Assembly (NCBI GenBank): GCA_030762175.1
Contig: CM060846.1
Span: forward strand, 304,454,512 to 304,518,511
DNA length: 64,000 nt
Origin: Metallyticus violacea
Lineage: Eukaryota > Arthropoda > Insecta > Mantodea > Metallyticidae
Direction of reading: 5' to 3'
Shown here: in pieces, positions 9,430 to 21,350 of the stretch
Numbering within the stretch: the first letter of the stretch is position 1
Layout: each line of letters opens with the position of its first letter
The notes under the pieces: generated by a model
The model's database searches: none
Seen by the model: the letters and a program-made list of their open reading frames with translations, nothing else
Told to the model about the DNA's origin: nothing
Made by a program: the position numbers and the translations under genes

Positions 9430-10780
9430 GCTGCTTGCTTGAGCTTGAAGAGGAAAGATGTGTTGAGTGAATGTTCACCAGTAAGGGAAAGTGGAGTGTC
9501 ATGTTGCAGTTCTAAAGAGCAAAGAACTGGTGGTTCATCAGATGAGAATCCATAAGTATGGATAAAGAAAAGGGTCTAAAAATGGAGGAAGTGAAGGCTA
9601 TCAAGGCAATAACAGAAGGTATAAAGAAAATTAAAAATATGTAGGCAAGGATAGAAGAGAATATGGAGAAGAACATGGAACATACAAAGCAGAAAGATCA
9701 AATGGCTCAAAGAAAAATTAGGAGGAGAGTTAAAGGAACGCAGGAGCAGAATATTTAAAATGAAGAAATTGGCAGATGAGAGCAGGAAGTTGAATGTAGT
9801 GGTCTTTGAAGTGGAAGAAAGAAACGAGAAAAAAAAAACATGGAAAGAAGTGGAAGAAGTTATTGAAGGAATTGGGCAACAAACTAGAGGGATGGGAAAC
9901 TAGTCTCTCCTGGAGAAATGAGATCAAGGCAAATATTAGTTAAATTGGCCACAATGAATATGAAATGGCAAGTATTAGCCAAAACTAGAAAATTAAAAGG
10001 CACGAGAATATTTTTTGAAAATGATTATGGAAAAAAGAATGAGAAGCAAGAGCAAAATTAATAAAAGAGATAAAGAAAGCCAGAATTGAAGGAAGAAGAA
10101 CTTTATATGTGAAATGCAGTTATGGTTAAATGCAAACCAAATATCACAGCATCAAGGTCAAAGAACGATGACCAGAGGGTGAGAGAGGTGGAGAGAAGAA
10201 AAGGGAACAACCTGAAGGCAAGGAATTAGCATCTGGCAGAAAGGAGAGGAGTATATATCAACGAACATGTGAAGGTTGTCACCCAGTGCAGCTCCAGTGA
10301 GAGAGCTGAGTGTGGCAAATGATATGGTGGGGAGAAAAGGAAGGGGAGAAATGGAAGGGGGGAATCAGCTAATCAGATGACTGATTGGGAAGCAAGAGGC
10401 TGGAGTGTGGCGTCATTGCCCTTGGGGAATATTATCAAAATAGATAGTGCCAGAAACTCAGAGACAGATAAAAGTGTTACAAGAGCAAAGGCTAAATTAG
10501 AGTGATTTATATGGAAGAAATAGAAAATAAGTACTTATAGGGTGATTGTTGGTGATTTTAAAGTTTTATAAATATGCACCAGCAACAAAGTAAAGGAAGA
10601 GGATAGTTATTAGAGAACAGTGCAAAGGTGTATTGAGTGGAAAGTAGCATCTATTGCATATACAACTAGGATGTTAAATGTATAGACCCTAAAATAACAA
10701 GCAGTCTAAGAATGTTGTACAATATGTAAAGTTAATGTAAGAGAATTATGTAGAAATAAAGTATTTATTCATTTATTAAA
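9430..10780 (+). mobile_element. LINE 5' region (ORF1-like and start of ORF2), decayed
   Basis: Purine-rich + strand typical of LINE coding DNA. Reading across frames gives a coiled-coil-like stretch rich in K/E/R, then LNVVVFEVEERNEK, VEEVIEGIGQQTRG, ILVKLATMNMKW and KLKGTRIFFENDYG: the RRM-like nucleic-acid-binding ORF1/gag-like protein of several non-LTR retrotransposons, whose blocks run VVFGVEE...RPILVRLAT...KLKGTDIFLNDDYS. Near 10535 IVGDFKV may be the endonuclease GDFN motif of ORF2. Many stops. It sits inside the SLC41 intron. Confidence 0.6.
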
Positions 10781-11063
10781 TCCATCATGTTAGAGTCTTA
10801 GATTGTGAAACTTGTTGGTGGCATGCCATATGTAAACAAAATGCACTCTTGTACAGTACTAGTCACGGTCACTATAAGTGTCTGATGTTCAATGCAGTAT
10901 TTGTGTTTTGAAGCCTACTGGATGGTATTGTAATATACCATCTTGAATTTAGGTGAAACTATGGTTCCAACATAATGGCTCCTCTTAACATTTTTCACTT
11001 GTAGCTTGAAATCACCTAAATGAACATTTGATGGATGAATTGGGTGCAGTGGACAAACTCACT

Positions 11064-11440
11064 GGCTTCCAAGGTGTATCAATTAAGCCATACATGTAAC
11101 ATTTAGTTTCTCATTGCATATCAGTACTCATTAGTTCAGACATTATGTATACAGTTACATTATGTGCACAGTTGAATGAATTACATTTCATTTTGACTGG
11201 CAAATGAAGATGTTTTATCTTTAGATTTCAAATATGATTATGCAGTGCTTCTGTTATTATACAGCATTTGCAGTGGCCTTTATGGTACATCAGTTAAGTA
11301 CAACCATATTTAGTTTCTCAGTGTGTACCAGTTATTGAGACATTATGTACACAGCAAGTTACATTTCATTTTGAGTGGCAAATGAAAATGATTCATAGCT
11401 TCAGATTTAAATTATGATCATGCAGTGCTCCTGTTATTAT
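11064..11440. repeat. diverged tandem duplication, two units
   Basis: Unit 1 (11064-11260) and unit 2 (11275-11440) share ordered blocks: TTTAGTTTCTCA, AGACATTATGTA, TTACATTTCATTTTGA, TGGCAAATGAA, then ATTATG/ATCATGCAGTGCT and CTGTTATTAT. Unit 1 has an extra ATTATGT block. Divergence suggests an old duplication in the intron. No coding content. Confidence 0.7.
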
Positions 11441-12690
11441 CCTACATCTGTGACCCCATGTTCCCAACCTGAAAATCCTTAGTTTGGTACTGCCAAACAC
11501 TCTACAGTTTTCTGCACCCTGTATATGCACGAGATTTGCATATCTTAAGCAGAAAATATTATTGCAAATGCCAGCTCAATTCCAATTAGAGCTCTGGAGC
11601 TTCATTCCCAAATAGCAGAGAATAGGATTTCTAAGGTCTGGGTCATAAATATTTGAAGGCTTCGAGTTGCCTCTTAGGGATAAAATCTCTGTATTAAGAT
11701 AATCTTAAATCTCCACTCAGTTGGAAAAGATTTTCAGCCAGATAGGGCACAAAGCTCAGATTAAAGAGCATCAGCATGGTAAGTAAGCCTAAAAGCCATT
11801 GTTTGAGTCCCAGCCATATCTCAAATTTTTCGTATCTGACTCTGATTTCAAAACAATTATTCATTGTTTCATAATTTTTATTTTAATCTCACATATAATT
11901 TACTTCATTACATATTTATTTTGTAGTTTTTATTCATATTTATGTACATATTTTGCCTTTCTTAGTGAATAAAAATTTGAGCTCTGTTAATGATAGATCT
12001 GTGGTTGACCCTGGTTCCTAAGGGATGTAATACTTTAAATGATTTTGAAATCAATATACATAAGGCTTGAACATATATAACACAACTATACATTGATGAT
12101 ATAATAAAGCTGTCACAGTCCTTAATTTTTATCTGTATTTATATTCTAGTTTTCAGATACTTTGGTATACCATAGAAACAGGGCTCCAATAAGTAATTCT
12201 TAAGCAAACATTTAAATGAATTGCATTGTTTGATATTTTTAATGTGATCTGACAAGTGGTTATAAAGTTTCATGCTCAATGAAATGTTCCTTTGTGGCAT
12301 ACACTTATCTGTTTCACATGCAGGATTATTTAATTTCTTTTGCCATGCATTTGTAAATAATACATATTTGGGCCTATCTTTCTGTTAGTTAAGTATCCCT
12401 CAGTAGTGCTCATTATTAAAATAACGTGAATATATTGAACTATTAAAGTAAAGTCCTAACTTCTTTATGTAAAAGAATTTTTTCCCAGTAATACTGATTA
12501 TAAATAAACAAAATCTATTACTTTATTAAAAATGTTAAAATCTCTTTTTATTTCTCTTTTAATTACTTTATACAAAAAGGGGTATTTTTAATTGCTTATG
12601 TCAAGTAAAATGCATAGTCGCTGGAAGGAATGTTTGATTAATGAATCTAAACTTCTTTTATAGTTAATCAGAATGCAAATACTTTTTCAG

Positions 12691-12873
12691 GTTGCCATTC
12701 TTCTTTATGTGGCATATGTAATAACATATTACTTTTGGACTCGCAAAATAGACCCAGATAATTCCACAATTCCCTATCTAACAGCTCTTGGAGACTTATT
12801 GGGAATTATTCTCCTGGCAATTACATTTGAATTCCTCTATCTTGTTGGAGACCGGAAAAATAGCTCTGCATAA
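12691..12873 (+). CDS. SLC41-type magnesium transporter, last coding exon
   Basis: After an acceptor (ACTTTTTCAG) the frame encodes 60 residues and a TAA stop. The signature DPDNSTIPYLTALGDLLG is present at residues 21-38 of the exon; vertebrate SLC41A1 has DPDNFSIPYLTALGDLLG. It is part of the ion-conduction region of the second MgtE-like repeat. Two transmembrane segments flank it and the protein ends LVGDRKNSSA, a short cytosolic tail. The splice phase is 0, in register with the exon ending at 9233. A GTAAGT donor-like site lies just after the stop (12877-12882), so part of the 3' UTR may be spliced. AATAAA-like signals occur near 13206 and 13220. Confidence 0.92.
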   Translation, partial: VAILLYVAYVITYYFWTRKIDPDNSTIPYLTALGDLLGIILLAITFEFLYLVGDRKNSSA

Positions 12874-12958
12874 AGTGTAAGTATGGACAATTATGCTTTG
12901 GAATAACTTTATTAATGCTGCAAATGGTTCCTCATATTTTATAAATACCTAAATATTA

Positions 12959-12960
<2 letters not shown>

Positions 12961-12999
<39 letters not shown>

Positions 13000-13000
13000 A
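12961..13000. repeat. (GAT)n microsatellite
   Basis: About 13 uninterrupted GAT units roughly 90 bases after the SLC41 stop, possibly within its 3' UTR. Confidence 0.95.
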
Positions 13001-15020
13001 ATTCACTAATTATGTGCAGTTTGTATATTTGGCTTTATCAGTGTATATTATATCAACAACATAGAGCATGCATGCACAAATGCACACAAACACACCCAAC
13101 TCTTAGCTCTATAATTTGATTTCCATGAATTTTTCTAAAGCATAAAATTTATATTTTCAAGATAGCTTTTAACACTTTTTAAATACTATAATTGAAAGAT
13201 TTTCAAATAAATTTGTTAATAAATTATATAGGATTGCACCTTTCAGTGATAATAGATGTTTTGTGTAAGACAGTGACTAAGTGCATCAACCTGACTGATA
13301 TAGTCTGATGCGCATGATGTTTATTATTCCTAAAATGCTGTCTTTTAAATACAGTTTCTAATATATATGTCTACTATCTTTGGAGAAGAACAAACAGCTG
13401 TTGGAAATAATGTGCTAACTGTGAAATTTTTTCATTGTTTAATTTATTTCTGCACTTCCAGCTCTGATTATTTTTAGCTATATTGTTCTATTCGAGTTAC
13501 TTTATATTTCATATTTAATATATATGTTTTAACATGTGTGTATGTGAGTATGCTAGCAGCAGAGTACAATAATGGCCATTGGCCATTTATTTTGACCAAA
13601 CCTAGGTTTGGGCATTTCATATTTGTCAAAGTCCAAATATATCTCTTCTCCTAACCTTGGATATCTTAAAGTGACTAAACCTAGGATTGTGCAAATGTGG
13701 TAAGTCTAAAGCTAGAATTAACATTTAACTTGATATTTAGAATGTTGGTTACAATAAATGACTGTTAATGTTCTGTGCTATATCATTGTTATCAGTTTCA
13801 TATTGCAGTGTGCATTGTTGCCAGTTTCACATTACAGTTGCCATGTTGAGCACAGGTATAGCACAATGTCTGTAATTTCTAAAGAAGATTTTGATTTAAA
13901 ATTAAATGAGTATACAAGTTTGAATGCTGATAATTAATATTTACAAAGAACAATGATACCATTTGATGTAAAACTTTCTTAAGGGAAACAGAGAAGAGAA
14001 TAACTACCCAAATCATTGGATTGCCATTATATTAAAAAGTGATGTCAAGAAACTGATAGAAATAAATTCTATAAATATAGACCAAATTAATATTTTTTTC
14101 CTAACACCAAGTCATATGATATAATTCTTAAGAACATTTAGACACAGGCTATAAATGAACAAGGTGTATAATTTAAGAAACTGAAAATAAAATATTTGAA
14201 TATAACCAGGAAGTGAATGACATATTTTTGAGCCTATGTGGCTAATGTCAAATAAGAAAAACATAAAAGGGAAAAGGCTAATAAACAATATTATGAATTC
14301 CAGAAGGCAAATAGACCTCGTCAACATGCAAACAGAACTCAGTGGAGATTATACATTCTGTTGAACAACCAGGATCAATTGAAAACATTTCATTCCTGAA
14401 ACCATTTAAAACTAATGAGATCAGAGGAAGTGGCATAAAATTTAAGGGATATATTGCATAATTAGGGCACCCTGCATTCTTCAAAATAATAATAATAGGA
14501 AATTTATGGCATCTGTGACTAAAGAACTGGATGACATACTGGTGCTAAAATAGCTGAGGAAAATCTTGCAACTCACAAAGCCAAGGGAGTGTCGAATGCT
14601 AAAAGCAGGATGTAAGGGACATAATAATTTCTTGGATGACAGATAACAAAATCTCTTCTTGGATTGAAGGATTTCAATCTGTAATGCTAAATAAAAATAT
14701 GTTCTTTCATAGTGGAATTGGAAGAACTTCACTTGAAGCTATGTTTGAGCTATTTGCAATGGCATTGTGGATTCTGACCTCCTCCTGGATTTACTTTGAA
14801 ATATTCAACCAGAAGAAGAATTAGAAGAGATGATAAAGGATGCTAGGAGGGAGATAAATAACAGTTCTGAAGAAACTGAGGAAATGTTCTTCACAAGAGC
14901 ATCTTAGTACACAGAATGCCACTGTATAGAAATGGAATCATTATGCATATTATGCAAAAGAAAGGAAAAAAAAAAAGAAATAAAAGATTCCAGATTGCTT
15001 ATAAGTCTTTGAAAAGAGTT
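13000..15020. other. no confidently identified feature
   Basis: AT-rich. The stretch 14470-14930 has short open frames on both strands (for example 14636-14824, + strand, with WIEGFQSVMLNKNMFFHSG) and looks like old protein-coding DNA, perhaps a transposon, but I do not recognise the family. An AATGGCCATTGGCCATT palindrome is at ~13571-13587. Confidence 0.4.
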
Positions 15021-15024
15021 CTAT

Positions 15025-15400
15025 TGAGTGAGTTGGCTTAGATGATAATTGTTGGAACTCATGTTTGGGAGGTCCCAGATTCAATTCCTGCAACTAACCA
15101 AATTGAGGTTATCCAGGTTTTCCTCAGTCCATTAATTTTCAAAAAATGTAAATGATGGGTTAGCATTTCTCTTCCATGAGTTCTCCTTCCATTTCATCAA
15201 TCACTTTCATTACTATCTGTGTGTGTCTGTGTGTTTCTATGTGGTAGCCCTGACATTGGACTAACCAATGTCCATCAGTATGTTTGTGTACTCCATTTGT
15301 GTCTATAGAGCTAATTAACTCCCCAAGTCTTGGCATTGGCTTGAAAGTCTCAGGAGGTGTAAGTCCTAGTACTGGAGGAGGATAAACAGTTAGGAAGAAG
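15025..15400 (+). mobile_element. tRNA-derived SINE, family 3
   Basis: The head has an A-box-like GAGTTGGCTTAGATGA and a B-box-like AGATTCAATTCC (~15088-15099), followed by a body with TCCAGGTTTTCCTCAGTCC, a block shared with SINE family B (e.g. 63728-63748), TG-rich simple sequence (~15219-15235) and a tail. The heads of families B and 3 differ but the shared bodies suggest common descent. A second copy begins at 43798. No TSD seen. Confidence 0.55.
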
Positions 15401-17280
15401 AGGAAGAGGAAAAAGGAAAGAAAGTTGGCAAAGTATTAATGAGATACAATAAACTATTTCCACCCTTAGAATTTGGACAAACAAATCCTTGAAGTTGATA
15501 AAGGGTGCTGAGCACCCAGGAATATAATAGCTGTGGATAGAGGACACATATCTCTATTAGTTTAGACTCATAATTTGGGATTATTTAGATGTTGTATGTA
15601 AAGAATGGGTTTCAAGTAGTTGAATATCTTCCCCCCCCCCCTATTGTGAGTGTGTGCACAGTCAAAACAAAGATTTGTTAGATGTGGCTGTAAAAATCAT
15701 TGTTCAAACAAAAAATGTCACTGTATCAACTTGGAGTGTTTGCAACTCAAAAGGTCATTATTTTTTAAACTGCAAAAATAAATAATATGCTTTTCCCAAG
15801 TATCTTCTGATTCTTGTGAAATTTTTTCTTTCTTTTATTCTTCATTTATTATTTCTGTAGCTTATATAATTACGGACATTATTGATAACTGAGCATATTA
15901 GCAAATATCCAGTTGCTAAATATTTGGAGAGCTAAACATTGTATGGTAGACTTTGTAGGTTAATAAATTAAAGCAATTTATTCTTATTAGAATTAATTTT
16001 TGTTTGAATTTGGATTCTTTCATAGAATTCATGTATATCTTAATTTTTATGACTTTAAATTGTCAGTGTTACAAATAAATGGTTCTGAATTTTCTGTTAG
16101 ATGATATAATGTAAAATAGTTATAAACTTTTATAAATAGCATGAGAATATAATATTGGATTTTGGATGATATAACTTTTGCACAAACCTAAGTTTGGCTT
16201 TTTTATAAAGGCAAAATTGTGAATTTTAAGGTTTTGGCAAGTATTAGACATCCAAACTTGAGTATAAGCAAAATAAATTACCAATGGCTATTTTTGGATT
16301 TGTTTCTAATGTGTATAGACGGGCGGGCGGGCGGGCGGACGGACGGACAGACAGACAGTTTCAGAATTCTACCAAAAGATTTCCTGGGAGTGTTCACGTA
16401 GGTATCTGAACAACTTGATATAAGGAGTCAATGTGTGCTGGAGTTATGGTTCACAGTTATAGGAGTTTATTTATTGAATGGGCACCATTTGAGCTTTATG
16501 CATATGTATTACAACTAGTATGTTATCCTATTGCCCATCTATCTCTCCATAATCCCTCTCCCTAATCATCAAGTAAACAACCTGCCCTTTGACACCAGTT
16601 AAATTTCGGTTGCACAATGGAATTTTACTTATGGAGAGCTGACTGAAATGCATCATATGTATGGTGGAGCAAAGTGCAATGTAAGAGTTACTAGACAACT
16701 ATATGCATAGCAATATCCATTGAGGTAGCCTTCTCATCACAATACATCTACATCAACAGTTCAGTGCAAAATTGGAACATTTCATTATTCTATTCCAGTG
16801 AACCATTTGAATATCAGAATTGGAAGACATAATTTTGGATATAATTGACAATGATCACTCTACAAATAGCAATTATACTAGTCATACCTTCTAAATAAGC
16901 CCTACAACTGTTTGGCGCAACAGATGCACTCTTATAATCCTTACTATCCTCAGAAATTACAGGCATGAGTTTGCTAACATAATACTCTTCTGTTGACAAA
17001 TAAAAATACACATAATTATAATATCAGAATAAAAAGGGATACTCATGAAGAAAGAGCAAGCATAACTATATTAGAATAGTGTCATACATATGGGAATAAA
17101 ACAATACAATCAGCTACCTCCTAAAATTAAATCTATTGAAAAATTTACCTCCTTCAAATCTGCTATATTAACATGTTTACTTGACCACTGTTTTTGTTGA
17201 GTTGTGGAGTATTTGGAACAATTTAGGCAGCCAAAATTGTCACTAATATTCCACTCATTACTTGTAATAATCTTCTTATT
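15400..17280. other. no gene; poly-C tract and simple repeats
   Basis: AT-rich, with a 10-base C run at ~15631-15640 and the tetranucleotide array described separately. No coding support. Confidence 0.5.
16318..16360. repeat. compound tetranucleotide array (GGGC, GGAC, AGAC)
   Basis: Consecutive runs of GGGC, GGAC and AGAC units, each differing by one base from the last, as expected from unit mutation followed by slippage. It is one of the few GC-rich spots here. Confidence 0.9.
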
Positions 17281-17537
17281 TGTTTTCAGTATGACTTATT
17301 TTCAATTACATATATATAGTATTTCAGATAATCTGAATGGAGAAATATTTATTATTTGATTGTATGTCTTTTGTCAATTGTATATGATAGTGTTTCAGGT
17401 AGTATGAAAGGAGAAATATTGGATGAATAGTTTCAATGAAATTGCTATTGTCAATATTGTTCTTGGTTGTATGAACTTTTTTACTAATATGTGTACTTAG
17501 TACTGATTATATTCACAGATTTTTTGTTTAAGTTTTG

Positions 17538-17568
<31 letters not shown>

Positions 17569-17710
17569 ATTGTCATTATTATTCTTATTGTTTGTAAGTA
17601 CTTTGTTACTGGTTGTGTACCTACTTATTAGTGATTCTATTAACATATCCCACATCTTTGCATTGTAATGCACTCAATGATGTAAAGGGATGAATAATAA
17701 ATTAAATAAA
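17280..17710 (+). repeat. possible LINE 3' tail with (ATT)n
   Basis: An (ATT)n run at ~17540-17566 is followed by ...CATTGTAATGCACTCAATG... and a GATGAATAATAAATTAAATAAA end that looks like an A-rich non-LTR 3' terminus. No coding part is attached, so the assignment is tentative. Confidence 0.3.
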
Positions 17711-17779
17711 ATGAAAAAATAAGTATCTTCAATGCTGTGCAATATGTACACAATTTACAGCTTATGCATTCTACACAGC

Positions 17780-18370
17780 TGAATTGTTTTACAAGAGAAG
17801 AAATGCTCACCAGCCAAAACAGTCATATTTGAAATGAGGAAAGCCCAAATGCATTCTGGTGTCAATCTTATTAAACCTATTTGCTGCTAACATCTAGGCA
17901 AGTCTGCCACATGACTATTTGAAAGGACCATAAATACTTTCATCCACATTTAACATTGGTATGTACAGATATTTTCTGCAAAATATTTTTACAGAGCTGC
18001 TAGAAGATGCACCTCTAGCAATTCAAAGGCATATGTGGTTCCAGTATGATGGTGCACTGGCACACTTTACTACCCATATTATAATTTACTTCAAGTTCAA
18101 ACCTCATTGGATCCAACATACTGGTCCTATCACATAATCAGAAAAATCTCCTGATCTATCACTGCTGAATTTTTTGTCTTAGATAATACCAAAGATTTAA
18201 TGTATAAGATATCTGTTGAAGATGCACATAATTTTTGTTGCTTACATTAATACTGCTTGCTGGAAGGTGCACAAACCCCCGGGGATACTATAGAGAGAAC
18301 TCATTCCATAGTGCAGCACTGGACACTGTGTCATGATGTTCATGATTAACTAACACTTACTCTAAATTAT
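17780..18370 (+). pseudogene. Tc1/mariner-type transposase, C-terminal catalytic region
   Basis: The + strand reads, over several frames, FTREEMLTSQNSHI (~17793), NEESPNAFW, then LLEDAPLAIQRHMWFQYDGA-like text (~18000-18055) and SEKSPDLSLLNF (~18140). In arthropod transposases of the DUF4817/HTH family, these blocks run FTR.G..N.HN.H.W..ENP, LL.DVPL..R..MWFQHDGAPAHF, and RSPDLTPLDFFLW, so the second catalytic Asp (QYDGA) is kept. The ending resembles the usual C-terminus of the family. Several stops and frameshifts make it inactive; no N-terminal HTH or terminal repeats are visible. Confidence 0.7.
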
Positions 18371-19170
18371 GTATCTTGTGATTATAAATACCTTAAGAAA
18401 ACTTTTATCTTAATAACAAACTTATACCTTTTTTATGATAACTTGGTTAGGAGAAAAAATCCATGAGTGTCCTATTTAAAAATATTCAGATACTAGTCCC
18501 AAATTCTGCATGGAAATTTGTAGGTAGAGTTCTGACACATTCTTTGCATATTTATTTATATGGAAGGTAACATTAGAGCACCAAATTCCTTAAAAATTGG
18601 TTCATTAAGAGTATTAGATAGTATTTGTTGCATTGTTATTAATATTTTTTTACCCATTTTAAGCCATAGATGATAAACTCACAGCTCTCCTAAAGAATAT
18701 GTGATAAATTAATATAGAATATACATAAAAAACTATACTCTCCTCAAAATGTAGAACATACAAAACCAAACTATACTATCCTCAAAATATTTTTAGTACA
18801 AATCTCTTTTAATAGGTGCATTGTATAAAATCTATTTGACTTAATTTGTTGTACAGGTTCAGTTAGATATCCTGCACCACTGAAATTACTTTTGCAGCAT
18901 ATAGTTCACTGACGTGAAACTTGGTGATTGGGGATAGCCATATAATGAGAACTCAAAAATGTTATTACTAACTTTTTCAGTAAATACAATGCTCTATTTT
19001 AAATTGAATTCCCTATATATTAGTACATTTTCTAATAATGCTCATTAAGGGCTTTACAAAAAGTACTCACACTAGAAATTTCTGAACAAATTTATTGTTG
19101 CTAAATCAAGAAAACAAAAAAGTGTAGTTAATAATAAAATGCTCCTTCTTTAACAAAAACAAAATAAAGC
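18370..19170. other. no recognisable feature
   Basis: AT-rich. A local repeat, ACTATACTCTCCTCAAAAT (~18732) and ACTATACTATCCTCAAAAT (~18771), is 39 bases apart; nothing else. Confidence 0.5.
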
Positions 19171-19600
19171 AAGCTCAACATCTAAATGTTGTGTTCAAAT
19201 GGCTGCTTGACAGTGTGCCAGTTGATTACAGAAACCATTTAAGGAATGACAACCAGGCTTTAGGAATGTCTTGTACTGCATCCATTATTCCATACTCCAG
19301 ATCTTCTAAGTTATTGGGTCTTTCCATTACGCTACTGACTTCAAATGACCCCACAAAAAGATGTCCAAAGGTGACAAATTTCGCTGATGACCTGAGCTGT
19401 TAAAGAGCGTCCATAAATAAAAATAAGTGACAAATTTGGGGATCTTGCTTGCCATTCTTATGTGACCTATCCTACCAATGCATCATTGTGGAAAAACCAG
19501 GTATAAATGCTGATGAACACTCTGTTCATTGTGAACTGAAGCTCTATTTTGTTGAAATAGATGTCATCTCTGGGTAGCCTTCGTTGACTGGATGGAAAAA
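19170..19600 (-). pseudogene. Tc1/mariner-type transposase fragment (minus), with a micro-SINE inside
   Basis: With the 45-base insert at 19382-19426 set aside, the minus strand contains ARSPNLSPLDIFLWGHLKS in one frame, the block with the third acidic residue of the DDE/D triad (family form RSPDLSPLDFFLWGHLK). Downstream codons (NLEDLEYGIMDAVQDIP) fit the family's C-terminus. Upstream, FHNDA (~19490) may be the QxDGA block. The insertion falls exactly at the SPNLSP codons. Confidence 0.7.
19382..19426 (+). mobile_element. extremely 5'-truncated SINE A (45 bp) with 11-bp TSD
   Basis: Matches the very end of SINE family A (GATGACCTGAG.TGTTAAAGAGC and CATAAATAAA). It is bounded by identical GTGACAAATTT at 19371-19381 and 19427-19437. 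Removing the insert and one TSD copy restores the transposase reading frame. Severe truncation with an exact TSD is typical of target-primed reverse transcription. Confidence 0.85.
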
Positions 19601-20250
19601 AATTTATGAGTCAGTACTATGTGATATCAAAACACAATTAAAATTAGAATTCTTTTCTTTTAGCTGAACATCAGATGACATTATTCAACACATTAAATGT
19701 TACATTAATTCCTTAAATAAGGTGTTTCTATATTAATGTACATGATTCCATGGATATAAACAAAATGAATATTGTTGATATTATTATATGATTCAGTTCA
19801 ATTATATAACTTAGTAAACAAAATTAAGTATTTTATTACTTGCTGCACATTTTTGTTTTCTTGATTTAGCTACAATAAATTTGTAAAGAATTATCTGGTG
19901 TGGACTGCCACCACCACCGCCACTACTGCCACCACCATAAACTTCAAGTTTCTTTAACAAAGTATTACAAATATGTAAAAAGCTTTAGGAATCTGCAAAT
20001 AGTCCTGGATCTTATTTTATTGATTTTTACATTCAAGGTACCTGCCAAAAGGAGAATATTGTATAATTTATTGCCCTAAAATCAAAATTAAGGGTGTAAT
20101 TATGTAATATCTTTCTAGAAAAGGTACCATTTGCTTGCACCTAAGTTTCTCAGCTATATGTTAAAAACAGACATAGATAGTGTTTATACCTTTCAACTTT
20201 TAATTTGTTTCCCTTTTTAAATATATTTTTTTAAATATTTGTTTAATTTA
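19600..20250. other. no recognisable feature; (CCACCR)n patch
   Basis: AT-rich except a CCACCACCACCGCCACTACTG tract near 19909-19935. Confidence 0.5.
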
Positions 20251-21350
20251 TTCTATCTTTAGGAAAGCAAATAGTTGGAAATAATGTATAACAAATATAG
20301 TGAATGGTGTAAGTAAATATTCTGGATAATAGTTCATAAAAAAAAATTTGGAATTTCATCATAATGCTTTTGGGTTTGTTAATCATTTTCAGCATCTCAT
20401 TTTGAGTTATAGAGTGCAAGTATGAGGGGCCATGATTATTTGCAAAGTAAAAAAGAATAATATCAGTTGTATCTAGTTGCTTTGTTTGAATGAATTTGCC
20501 AGTCATATTTGCAAGGCATTTGTTAAAAATGGAAGTAACTTTTTTGAAACTATAATTACATTTTGTGGAGATGATAATAATCACCTTATTAGTAGCGTTC
20601 CTAGTGCCTACCAATTTTTCTGTTTTAATCACATTCCATATTTGATTGCCTTTGTTGCTACTTTAATTATCTCATTATTTTCTTGCTTTTATGCTTCTGC
20701 AATAACCCTATTCAGAATATTAATATATTGTTTAAACTAAATTAAAAAAATATGACTTTTTGTAGTGTTGTTGATTTTGCTAAGTATTCTTGCATAATAT
20801 TTAAATCTCCTTTGTAATCCATGTTTTTTTCCTCATTTTTTGATAGGATAGGAATATAAATTAATAACTCCTAATGTTACATTATAATTAGAAATTAAGG
20901 TATCTATGAACCCTAAAAATTTGTACAGTTATATTGGTAATATTTCAACCAGACCAAATTCTCTTACTGACTGTGAGTAAATACTTAAAACAATTTATAT
21001 TTTGTGAGCTATATTCTAGCTTTCTAACTATTTGAGCCTCTCATAATAATTGTTTTGTAGGATATAATTAATGAAGAGCAAGAATGTTATTTTGTGAGCA
21101 ATATTCCTGCTTTTATTTTATTTATTTAGAAATTCTCTAGGGTGCAATTAATAAAAAGCAGGTGTCAATGGATTTTATTATACTGGTTGAACTATCTACA
21201 ACAGGCATTAAATGGTATGATTGGGCTGTTAAACTTATGCTTAATGCTATGTTCTATTAACATTTTTAAATTAAAGTCACCACACATATTACATGATTCT
21301 GCTAAATTTATAATATTTAATAATATCAAAATTTTCAAGAAATAAGTCAG
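20250..21350 (-). mobile_element. Jockey-like LINE fragment (endonuclease end to RT start)
   Basis: On the minus strand, decreasing coordinates: an endonuclease-like part (VSGDFNL-type text near 21240), a basic linker (NRVIAEA*KQENNEIIK, ~20700), then a 129-codon frame (20632-20243) with VGTRNATNKVI, NKCLANMTGKFIQTKQL, HSITQNEMLKMINKPKS, and ending CFPKDRIN, matching the segment before RT motif 1 in Jockey-like elements (VT..EI..MI..L..KKA.G.D, then IFP..LK). Many earlier stops. The RT proper is missing. Confidence 0.65.

Larger units (their letters stand above)
9234..12690 (+). other. SLC41 intron (about 3.46 kb)
   Basis: It begins GTAATG and ends ...CTTTTTCAG at 12690. It contains a LINE 5' fragment (9430-10780) in the same orientation and a diverged tandem duplication (11064-11440). 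The remainder is AT-rich without recognisable features. Confidence 0.85.

Noticed and set aside
14636..14824. 62-codon frame with WIEGFQSVML
   Set aside because: Looks mildly protein-like but no motif or splice signals; not enough to call a gene.
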